Below are positions 12,678 through 23,600 of a stretch of DNA of 64,000 nt, one piece after another (position 1 is the stretch's first letter; each line of letters opens with the position of its first letter). The stretch spans positions 36,726,027-36,790,026 of the forward strand of contig CM035233.1 in NCBI GenBank assembly GCA_020226215.1. Direction: 5' to 3'. Origin of the DNA: Sindora glabra (lineage: Eukaryota; Streptophyta; Magnoliopsida; Fabales; Fabaceae). The notes under the pieces were generated by a model. That model was not told the DNA's origin. It saw only the letters and a program-made list of their open reading frames with translations, and did not search any database. Both the position numbers and the translations under genes were made by a program.

Positions 12678-12702
12678 TTGTTTTGACATCTCTATAGGGG
12701 GT
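12678..12702 (-). repeat. hAT right terminal inverted repeat and target duplication
   Basis: The right terminus, read inwards on the minus strand from 12694, matches the left terminus at 15 of 17 bases. Bases 12695-12702 (TAGGGGGT) are the right target-site copy. Confidence 0.8.
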
Positions 12703-13516
12703 TACAAATGATCTTTAAGACATTTGGAGTACAATGGAGACCAAATATTACACTAACATTAGTTAAATATGGCTTAGTTTGGACGAAGCTAAGGAAAAAT
12801 TGAAAGTGAGATTGAAATAAAATCTAATTATTAAAAAATTATATGAAAAATTTTAATTTTTAAGGAGTTAAATAAAAATTCTTTTAAGAATTAAAAAAAC
12901 ATAAAAGCATTTTTATAGAGTTTGCCATGTGATTGATATGATTGCCTGCAATGTCAAAGAATGGTTGCATGGTACTTTGAGAGTAAGAGTGTATTTAATT
13001 TAATAAATAAGTTATCTTGTTGATTGATTTAGTTAATAAATTATAAGTTAATTTATAGAGACATTTGTTGTATTAATTTACTTGAAAAAAATTCTAATTT
13101 GATAAATCTTATAGAATTTATTATTATTTTTTCAAATTTACCATTTTTTTAAATTAACTAAGAAACTTTGCCAACTTATGTGTAGAAATATCTGACCTCT
13201 TGCTTATCAAGGCTCTTGGCTTGGCAGTGAAGAATAATACTGACCAAGGTTCTACCATGTACTCCGAGTTGCATTAAAATTTATATCTTTTCATACAATC
13301 TTTATAACATATACAATTAGATTTACAACGCAAATATTTTTGAGAACCATATTGAAAAAATTGCAAGCTTTTATAAAATGAAGTAAAATTTTCTTAAAAG
13401 GTTAAAAGATCTTAATAAAAACTTATAAATTTTTTTTACAGATGCATCGAAATGAATCCCTACAAATTATAATGGCCAATAACTTATTTAAGAACAACTT
13501 TAATTCTTATAATATT
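12703..13516. other. AT-rich intergenic sequence between the hAT element and the MBD9 upstream region
   Basis: I see no coding frame, RNA gene or transposon terminus here. It is the flank into which the hAT element inserted. Confidence 0.5.
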
Positions 13517-13793
13517 TAGTGTTTCTTGGACGTTGTATTTTGGGTTTGATATTATTTTTTGTGTACATTTAATGAATTATTCATTTCTATTATTTAAATA
13601 ATAATAGTAACTTATTTAAAAATTCAACTCATGCCGCCACAAAGGCAAACTTATCAGTATTTAGTATTAGTATTTCTTGAAGATTGAATTTTGAATTTGA
13701 TAATTTTTATGTGTGAATTTAATGAATTATTCATTTATATAATTAAAACAATAATAATAATAGTTTATTTAAAAACTCAACTCATACTGCCCC
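13517..13793. repeat. Tandem duplication (~152-bp period) upstream of MBD9
   Basis: Copy 1 (about 13517-13640) and copy 2 (about 13669-13793) share the sequence running from agtrtttcttg through atttaatgaattattcattt to aaaactcaactcatrctgcc. The start-to-start distance is about 152 bp. The duplication lies about 320-600 bp upstream of the MBD9 start codon and so probably falls within its promoter. Confidence 0.8.
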
Positions 13794-13829
13794 AGAGCGC
13801 AACCTTACTGCACCAACCTTTACATCCCA

Positions 13830-14117
13830 TATACTCGACGGTTTCAACCAAAGAGGGGGAATAGAAAACAAAAATCAGAGTTTGTTTGGTTCAATTCATA
13901 GGAGTTAGGCTCTTTCCATCTGATCTAGTACGGTCATATCTCGGTCCCATCTCTGTCTTTCCCTTTTCTCTCTCTTCTAATCCAAACCCAAAAACCCAGA
14001 CCCCTCTCTCTCTCTCTCCTCTTCTTTCGATCCATTCGTCCCTCAATCGGCATCGGAGCTTCTTCTTCGAACAATGGTACCTTCTTCTCATCGAAGCTCA
14101 CCGGAACACCAGCTCCG
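13830..14117 (+). promoter_or_regulatory. MBD9: MBD9 core promoter and 5' leader (approximate)
   Basis: Base composition changes sharply here from AT-rich to GC- and pyrimidine-rich, with a CT-rich tract at about 14000-14022, as in plant 5' leaders. I see no convincing TATA box, so the transcription start cannot be placed. The leader carries a short uORF reaching the MBD9 start codon. Confidence 0.45.
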
Positions 14118-14121
14118 ATGA
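14074..14121 (+). CDS. 15-codon uORF overlapping the MBD9 start codon
   Basis: An ATG in good plant context (acaATGg) opens a 15-residue frame, MVPSSHRSSPEHQLR. Its TGA (14119-14121) overlaps the first MBD9 ATG (14118-14120) in the arrangement ATGATG. It would make MBD9 translation depend on leaky scanning or reinitiation, provided the transcript starts upstream of 14074. The sequence shows the frame; its use is inference. Confidence 0.5.
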   Translation: MVPSSHRSSPEHQLR

Positions 14122-14602
14122 TGGAACTCAACGATTCCGGCGAGGAACTCGGCCGGGACCTCAACCAGAACCACCTAGATTCTCGCTCTGGTCTCGGAAT
14201 CGACCTCAATGAGATCCCTTCTCCTTCTCTTATCGAAACCCTACATGACTCCATCGATATCGTAAGGGCCTATCATGAGAACCCGGCACCTTCTCCTGGT
14301 GGTCCGGCCGGGATTCCAGGGGATGTCCGGGGTTCTGCTTGTGGGTTGTGCGGGAAGCCAGAGGTGCGGGGGCACGTGGTTGTTTGTGATGGGTGCGAGC
14401 GGGGGTTCCATTTGGGCTGCGCGGGAATGCGGGGCCGGCAGGCTGTGAACTTGGATGAGTGGGTTTGTGCTGAGTGTGTGTCCAATGGGTTCAAGAGTAA
14501 GCGCTGGCCATTGGGTGTTAAGTCCAAGCAGCTTTTAGATATTAATGCTTCGCCTCCGAGTGATGTTGACGGTGAGGGTTGTGAGGAATTGCAGGATTTA
14601 AG
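14118..14602 (+). CDS. MBD9: MBD9 exon 1: DLNxxP motif and N-terminal PHD finger
   Basis: Encodes residues 1-162, the last codon split with exon 2. GIDLNEIPSPS at 27-37 contains DLNEIP, matching the DLNxxP form of the EAR repression motif. The PHD finger has the complete C4HC3 ligand set: C75, C78, C90, C93, H98, C101, C117, C120. The exon is GC-rich with many CpGs, unlike the rest of the window. The donor is AAG/GTATGG. Confidence 0.93.
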
Positions 14603-17600
14603 GTATGGAAATGCATGCATTTTAACTAGGCATTAAGTTTACAGTTTCAGTTTTTTTTCCCTCGAAATAGGATTTACTGGAAAAAGCTGTTGCATGTGGT
14701 GTTGAACGTTTAGCCCCTTTAGAGAAAGTTATATAGTGTTAGCGGGATGAAGTCAAAGCAAAGTAGAAATGGGGAAAGATAATAGTAGCGGGATGAGAAT
14801 CCGGAAGTTTAATTATTTTTATCGCAGAACCAATTTGGATTCGTTTCATTCTCATTTTGCAACCTTAAGTGTAATGCTAGTAAATCATACTACTGCTAAT
14901 TTGACCAGACTGGTGTTATTTTATATTATCATTGTCTCTTTGGTGGTACTTCGTTCTAAACTGAGATGAATGAAGTGATAAGAAATCTAATCTAAATTAC
15001 AACACAAGTAAGTTTTTAATGTGAAATATCCAATTAAAGTTAGTGTCTTTGAATGAGGGACATGTATGCGAGCTTTCACCTTCACCTTCACATGGAAAGT
15101 CTGATGCATGCAAAATATCACGAATTATCAGCATTTAGTTTGAATGTTCATACATTATGCTAGAGCTTGAGAGTGCCAGATTACCCCATAAGATTTGGTA
15201 AGTATACTTTTATATGCCTCCCATGGTGATCAGATTTCTTTGTTAGTCCACTGGCATAGACTTCAACAGCATGTTGCCCTGTAACTGCTACTGCCATATC
15301 TCTGTTACTGTTTAGTGCATTAGTACATGGTCAGCTAAATTTTTTTAACCTCAACAGAAGCTATTTTCAAAGGATGGGATTTCAGTGACTGTTTTGAACA
15401 CTATATAGCTGCCACCAATTGTAGTTGGTGCTATGTCCACTACATTAAGGATCATGATAATTGCCACCAATATCTCTATAACTGTCTTTACCATGGAAGT
15501 TTTTGTATCCCAACTGAGCCCACTGTTTTTGAAGCTTTATGTCATCATAATTCTAGAGAGGACTGAGTTTCTAGATTGTTCCTAAAGGTTATCTAAGTGA
15601 ACTGTAAATACTACATTATTTACTTCTTTCATTTCCTTTTTGTGAAAATGTGAATACTTTGGTACATTCAGGACATTTGTGTATTGTCATGTTTCCTCAT
15701 AGTTGATGTCTGCATTATAATATTTGCATACAGCGTCCAGCATATGGTTATACTTTCATTTCCCTTAATGAGCACCCAAAGTGGCTTCCAGTTTGCTGTT
15801 CTGTGTTCTCTAAGTTGGAAAATCTATTTCTTATATTCCTTTTTTCTTTTTTTTCATTTTTCCCCCCTTTCCATGGTAGATGCTTAATTATGGACTATGG
15901 TTTCAGTCCAGCTTCAGGAAGCTAATTGAATAATAAATTAGACTCTTATTTATGAGAGGATTAAGCTAATGCTTATTGAAACATAATAAAGCATCTTAGC
16001 TTCGCCACTTGTTGCTGAATTTTTCCCTCTTTTCTTTTTTTTATCTTTTGTATTGTGAGTTTCTTTACTTTAATGTTATTTCTTACACATTTTGATTTGT
16101 TTATAGAATGCTTATGTTGCCTGAACCCCAATTGTTATAAATAGTTACTGGTTATATTTATTTTTGTTTTAGAAAGCACACTCAGGGCGATAATTCATTT
16201 GGTGCCAATCCATTTAGTGCTCCAGTGACATATTCAAGCTTCTATAATGGGAATGCATTTGGCCTCCAAAAAGCAGCTGGAGTTGTGACACATGCTGCCA
16301 GATTGGGTTTTGATGATGTATTAAATCATAGCCAATCAATGGCTAGAAATTTTAAGGAGGTAGATCTGGGTTTTCCTCTTGGAAAGCATAGGAGTAGTAA
16401 TAATACTGCTATTAAACTACCATCACGGAATTCAAGCGAGATACTTTTGCAGGCTCTTAGAGATTTTATATCTGAAAAGCATGGTGTACTGGAGGAAGGC
16501 TGGCGAGTAGAATTCAGGCAATCAATGAGCAGCTCAGAACTGTATGCTATTTATTGTGCTCCTGATGGAAAGATATTTGATTCTGTGTATGACGTAGCCT
16601 GTTACCTTGGGCTGATACCTAGTTACAATGGCATGGATTCTGAAATCCGAAATGAGAGGTCCCTCTCTACATCAGATGGGCCTGGTTTATCCAGAAAGAG
16701 AAAGTTAACAAGAATTTCAACGGCCAATGGTTTTGCTGAAAACAAGGGAAGCAATAGCAGTTCTAAGGATCCATCTTTTGATGGTGTACAAGTGGCATGT
16801 GTGAATGCATGTGGGAGTATATCAAAAGTCACAGAAACTGGAAGAGAACAGGATGACCCCTCTTGTCATCAACCATATGCTGTAAGTGCAAGCATTCATA
16901 TCTTGTTTTTTTTTTTTTTTTTTCAATGGATCTATGTTTCTTACTTTTGAAGTTACGATGCCTAGTGAGCTACATATATTGTAACATTTTGGGAATTGTT
17001 ATAATTGTTTTATTTAAACTCTCAATTCCTTTTTTTTTTTTTTTTTTTGGGTGGGATGTATTTCAGGATGAACTTCCCTTGCAGTTGGAAGATTTCTTTG
17101 TGCTTTCTTTGGGAAAAGTTGATGGTAGACCTTCATATTATGATGCTAACATGATTTGGCCCATAGGTTATAAATCTTGTTGGCATGATAGGATTACTGG
17201 TTCACTTTTTACATGTGAAGTTTTGGAGGGTGGTGATTCTGGACCTGTGTTTAGGATCAGAAGGTGTTCCTGTTCTGAAATTCCTCTTCCAGTTGGCTCA
17301 ACCATCCTCTCTGTGTCAGGCCGTGGTCAATTTGAAAGTGGGACCAATGAACGTGAGAGAAAGACTGATAGTATGGATTGGGAGGATGATGGAAATATCC
17401 AGATGATTCTTTCTGATCCTTGCATGCCAACGGAAAATGATATCTTGACCTGTCTTGCAAGTTGCTCTAATGAAGCTTGTGACCTTCATATGTCAAATAC
17501 TCTGCCGCCTTCAACTTGTTCAGTTCAAGGGAAAACTAGAAATTTGTCCTCAGATGATTTGGGGTTGATTGATGAAATTGGTGAGATTATAGTGGAAGAG

Positions 17601-20600
17601 CATTCATCATCCTTGGCGTGGAGAGTGATTTCTCAGAAATTGATTGATAGTTGCACTGACATTTGTAAACAGAAAGGGACTTTCAACTTATATTGCAAAC
17701 ATGTTGAAAATGAAACAAACTTACATAAATGGCACTTAAACAGTGGCAAGAGTGGGGCGCACTTTCCCTTGTTCGAGAAATTCTGTGGCTTACCTGGTTC
17801 TATCAGCATTCCATCTATAATTCAGGTGAACAATGATGTGGACAATTTGCATGAGATTCTGGCAAACTGGTTGGAGCAGGATAGATTTGGACTAGATATG
17901 GAATTTGTGCAAGAAATATTGGAACAACTTCCAGGGGTCCATGGCTGTTTGCATTATCAATTCTTGAATGGTAGAAATAATTGTTTCTCATTGCCAACAG
18001 TTGAGAATGGGTTTCTAGTGGTTGAATTCAGAGGTGGTTTACATTATGAGGATGAAGAGGCAGTGCAAGGTTTATATAGGAGGCCCAAGAAAGCAAGATT
18101 GGCAGAAGAATGCACAAAGGAAGATCGTTGTCCTCCTCCTGGGACATCACTGTGCTCTAGCATTCCATGTGAACTTCTTGGTGATATTTTTCAGGTATAT
18201 GCATGCTACCTGCCAATGGTGCTACTGAATATCTTTGATTTTTAATTCTCTTGCTTTTATTACTTATTATTTGCTATGGCCTTACATATCACCTCTCTAA
18301 CCTCCCAGGCTTGGGAGCTATTAGGCCGATTCCAGGAAATTTTGGGTCTGAAAGATCCTTTATCATTAGATGAAGTGGAGAAGGAGCTCATCAACCCATG
18401 GTTTAATGAATCAGATTTCCCCGAGAAATTGGAGAGGGGAGCTGCTGGAGGTCAAGGTTTAAGTCCACAGAGTATTGATGGCAGTGATGGTTGTATCCTA
18501 ACCTCAAATGATGATGGTGGCCCATCAGGTTCCAAGGAAAGTTCCCATGCGTTTATTCAAGTTGAAACAGAAGCAGCAAAGGAGGCAGCTCAAGTGAAGC
18601 GTGCATCTTTTACTTATACTAGATGCTTTGGTGTAGCTTTGACTAAGGCTCATAATTCATTGCTAAAAGTTCTAATAGGTGAACTTCAATCCAAGGTTGC
18701 TGCCCTGGTGGATCCAAATTTTGATCCAGGAGAGTCAAAAACTAAACGTGGAAGAAGGAAAGATGCTGATGGTGCATTTTCTTCAAAACGATCCAAGCTG
18801 AATATGCTTCCCATTAATGAGCTGACATGGCCAGAATTGGCTCGTCGATATGTCTTGGCTGTCTTATCAATGGATGGTAACCTTGACTCGGCAGAGATTA
18901 CTGCTCGTGAAAGTGGTAAAGTATTTCGCTGCTTACAAGGTGATGGTGGTTTGCTTTGTGGCTCTCTCACTGGTGTGGCTGGGATGGAAGCTGATGCACT
19001 GGTAACAATGGCTTGTCTCAAATAGCGTTTGCTGTATTTTCCCCTTACCTTGGGTAACCTATAGCTGATAACTTTTGAGGGATTGCTTTAATTGATTTAC
19101 AAGAGGATTGGCAATCCTTTCTAAAACCTTGATTGGTTTTTTTCTTCTCCCCTCCCCCCCTTTGTTGTAATTAGCTTTATTAGTTTTTCTTTCTTTTGAG
19201 TGTTGCTTGTCCTCTTCTTCCTTCTTGCAATAATATATTCTATCGAATGAAAAATAAAAACTTGGAGGAAAATTGAAATACACATTCCTCATTTTCTTCT
19301 TGGTGAAGGAGGCTCATGCCTTATGACACCCTGTAGATTTGCTTGGCGTGCTGCTTAGGACTTTTAAGATGTGGGGTTTTCTGGTTTTAAGGCATTGGAT
19401 TCGGGGATTGGAGGATAATGGCTTTAGGGTCTATTGGCTTGAATGGTTAGGAGGTTGTTAGCATTTCTGAAAGGAGAGAGATTGGGCTTTTAATCTCTAA
19501 TTTGGTTTTATGTAAATAGGTTCAACATATATTTAAGGGCATGGTTTAAGAACAAAAGATAACTCAATTTGGATGCAGGAAATCTCATTTTTTAAGGACT
19601 GTAAACAATAACAGCAGTTAATGAAAGATGCTTTCTATCTCTTGAGAAGGAAGTCTCTGAATTTTGAAGTGTGCACAACGTCTGAGAAAAGTCATAATTG
19701 AGGAAAGTGATGGGATTCTGATTGCATTGCTTGTTAGCTATAATAAGAGAAGTAGCTGTGATTACTGTGCTTCAAAGAATGCTCCAACTCAGTAATAGTG
19801 GATATTAAGGACTGTTAGTTGATATTTTCTTTCTTTCTTTCTTTCTTTCTTTCTTTTTAAATTGGTTTAATAGCTAATCCTGGGCTTTCAAAAAACAAAA
19901 AAGAAACAATTCTTTATCAAATTTTCCATGTATTACAGCTTGTGCAACCAGCACAAGGCTGGATCTTCTCAAAATGTTTGTCGAAATGATATGCTGTAGC
20001 TAAATTTCCTTTATTCTGTGGTGCAGCCTAATGCCCTTTTTGATATGGCAATACTCAATTTCAGATCTTCTGCATGTTTGGTTGCATTCCTTAAGTGGAA
20101 AATTTGAAAATGTCATGTCAGTTTAGATTTTATTGTTGGTGGATGTGAAGTAATGGGTTTATATTTTGTATTTCAGTTGCTTGCAGAAGCAACAAAGAAA
20201 ATTTTTGGTTCTATGAGAAGGAACAATGACGTACTTACCATAGAAGATGATGTGTCTGATGCAAAGGGTGCTTGTGAGAAAATTTCAGTGAATGATGGTG
20301 ATATTCCAGAATGGGCAAAGATACTAGAGCCTGTTAGAAAGTTACCAACAAATGTGGGAACTAGAATCAGAAAGTGTGTTAATGAAGCTTTGGAAAAGGA
20401 TCCACCAGAGTGGGCAAGGATAATATTACAACATTCGATTAGTAAGGAAGTGTACAAGGGGAATGCGTCTGGACCAACAAAGGTACTTAATGCCTCTTTT
20501 CCTGAAATATTCTGTGTTCTTTTTAGGGGAAACTACCATAATCAAAGCAAATGGGATATGGGGCATAAATTGTTTCCATTTTTAATGTGGTTGTGATGCT

Positions 20601-23600
20601 ATGCTTACCTTTTAATTATCCTCCCTTTAATTTCTTGAAGTTGACTTAGTAAGGAGAATGAGTTGTTCTTTTGTGGAAGGAGTATTTACTATTTACAAGA
20701 CTTTCATTTGGAATCTTTGACACATATTATTAGAATTGTAGTTTTAGATTCTTTTATCACTCATTTTGGTGCATTGTCCTAAAGAACTAGTTAATCTTGT
20801 GCTGTTTTTCTCTCTGGTAATTCATTTACTTTTGTATACGGGGATGAAATATGTCAGCTATTGCTGTAATGTTGAAATCAACTGTAACAATTTAAACACT
20901 AGTCTTCTCGAGGGAGTAAATATATATGATGGAAATGTTTCTCTGGTTCTTGTTTCTTTGACTGATGTGTGCTTGTCCAGTTGTTTGGAGTATGCTAGTT
21001 TTAGATATCAGTTGTTCTAAGTCAATAAACTAGAGCAATGGTATTAGTGTTTGTACTTGTTGTGTTACTATCACCTGCCACAATTTGTGATTTATTCAAG
21101 TGTGTGAAAATATTGGTATCATAAAAAATGGGTTCAATAATATTGTGATTTTTGGTATTATTGATACTTTTTTCCTTCAAGTGCCCATCTACAACCAATA
21201 TGACTTCAAACTAGTCCTTATGTTTTTTTCCCTGCAAGATTTTATGTCATTTGATTCATTATGACTGGATACAAATCTATATGTTCTTATATGGGGTTGA
21301 ATGTGATTTTTAAAATAGAGTCCAACATGCTTAAATTATGTTCTGAATTATTTAAAGGCTGATGCTGCAAATAGATTTTAGCCGAATGTTACAAATGACT
21401 AGATAAATTAATCAAACCATCCTTACATTTGGTTCAATTCTTATTTTAAAATGTTCTATGGATCATGATCCTGAATTCAATGTTGTTGATTGAAACAGAA
21501 AGCCGTACTTTCAGTATTAGCAGATGTGTGTGGTGAAGGAAAGCAGCAGAAGCCTGACAAAGGAAGAAAAAAGAAGACTGTGATATCTATTTCTGACATT
21601 ATAATGAAACAATGTCGCATTGTATTACGTCGTGCTGCTTCTGCAGATGATGCAAAAGTGTTTTGCAATTTGCTGGGGAGAAAACTGATAAGTTTTACAG
21701 ATAATGATGATGAGGGACTTCTTGGATCTCCAGCTATGGTATCTCGTCCCCTTGACTTCAGGACAATTGACCTAAGGGTGGCTGCTGGAGCTTATGGTGG
21801 ATCTTATGAGGCTTTCCTCGAGGATGTTCGAGAGGTATCTGTTCTGGTGCTCTTTTCCAATTGTTCTCTTTCTTTTAAGCTGCTATGTTCCTGTTGTATA
21901 CATTATCTATGCGTATTCCATTTTTGTTTAATTCCTCAATTAAGCAGGGAAGCTCTATCTTCTAGTTAGAGAGAACTGAGATCCTTTCTTTGACAATTGT
22001 GCTTCTGAAGTAAGCAATATATTTAATTGTTTTGTGAAAATCTGGAAGTAATATATTAAATTTTTTTTGTGAAAATCTAGATATTCTCTGGCTAAAAAAC
22101 CTAGGTTTACCTGAAAGCTAGTTCTGCTTGCAAAATTTTAGGCATTTGTATCTTAAACTTGGAGTGATCTTTACTCCAATCTAAAATTTAGAAAGGAAAT
22201 TTCTAATGGATGTTCGGGTTGACTTTGATACTTTAAGTTCTAAGTATCTAATGCATTTAATCAATTCTTCTTCTTGTAATATGTAAGTACATCTCTTTAA
22301 GTTTTACTGGTTAGTCCAATAGTTGAATCTGGATTCTATTTTTAATGATATAAAAATATTTCATCAGCAAATTTCTTGTTCTTCTTTTGGCCTCAATTTT
22401 TCCTTGAAGTCCTTGAAATTTTCTCTCTCCCTTCATCTTCTTTTTTTAAGTCTATAATTAATGTTATTGCTCTAGCTACGCTTGATTTCTTGCCTTGGGC
22501 AACATGTTTGGTTTCATTTTGTTTTCCACCTCAAATAATGGCCTAATCTGTTGATTGATTGATGCTGGGTCTCTTAACAATGTTCTTATATAGCTGTTGA
22601 TATCCGAGTTGAACTAAATATGACTCTTGTTGTTGCAGCTGTGGAATAATGTTCGTATTGCTTTTGGGGATCAACCTGATTTAGTTGAAGTAGCTGAAAA
22701 GTTATCTCTGAATTTTGAATCGTTGTACAACACAGAGGTTGGTAATTTGTGTGTGAGTGCATGCATGTGTACAAGTACTTGTGCTTTCGATACCATATAT
22801 AGCATTTATGTATTTTATTTGAATACAGGTTGTTACCTACGTTAAGAAGCTCACAGAGTATGCCAAGTTGGAATGCTTGAGTGCTGAACAAAGAAAGGAA
22901 ATTGATGACTTGCGTGCTTCTACAAGTGAAATTCCTAAAGCCCCTTGGGATGAGGGGGTTTGTAAAGTTTGTGGCATTGATAGGGATGATGACAGTGTTC
23001 TACTATGTGATACTTGTGATGCTGAGTATCACACTTATTGCTTGAACCCTCCACTTGCTAGGATCCCAGAAGGAAACTGGTATTGCCCTTCTTGCGTTGA
23101 TGGTAGACATACAATTCAAAATGTATCAGAACGTACACAGCTCATTGGTAAAATACGAAGTAAAAAGTTTCAGGGAGAACTTACCTCTTTCTACCTGGAT
23201 TCTCTGACGCATTTATCAGCAATAATGGAGGAGAAAGAATACTGGGAATACAGTCCACATGAGGTTTGTTGATGGGCTCCACCCTTTCTTATTGGATAAT
23301 TGTGCATTTAAAAAAGAGCTTTAGGCGCTTCTTTCTGTGTACCCGTCCGCATAAATAAGGAATACCATATGACTATGCTTTCTTTAGGCATTTTGCCTGT
23401 ATAGTGTTCCACTCAGTCTTTTGTTTTTGTGACATAATTCTTTATTTTCATATATAAGATTGCTAACTTTGATGATTGATATGCAAGTAATATGCGTGTA
23501 CATAATATGCAGCTCTTATGCTATGCTGCTGTATTGCTGATCTTGTGGCACATCTATTGGGTGCTTAACACTTCATCATTAATTAAAATCATTATTTGTT

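Larger units (their letters stand above)
8368..12694 (-). mobile_element. hAT-superfamily DNA transposon, full length but inactive
   Basis: The left end reads TAGATTTGTCAAAACAA (8368-8384). The right end, read on the minus strand, is TAGAGATGTCAAAACAA (12694-12678): 15 of 17 bases match as terminal inverted repeats. The flanking 8-mers are TAGAAGGT (8360-8367) and TAGGGGGT (12695-12702), 6 of 8 identical, fitting the 8-bp target duplication of hAT elements. Inside, the minus strand holds a hAT transposase remnant with a BED-type zinc finger, a DNAS-containing core and the C-terminal dimerisation motif, in the correct order. Both ends also share subterminal aagttaggtta-like motifs. The element is about 4.3 kb. 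Many stops make it dead. Confidence 0.85.

Noticed and set aside
13886..14254. Frames of 66-108 codons on both strands over the MBD9 leader and first exon
   Set aside because: They overlap the MBD9 exon in other frames, some begin at non-ATG codons, and none resembles a known protein. GC-rich exons commonly give such shadows.
16905..17048. Long poly-T runs around 16905-16923 and 17031-17048 as retroposon tails
   Set aside because: Both lie in the short MBD9 intron 2 next to splice sites and have no retroposon body or target duplication; they are ordinary intronic T-rich sequence.
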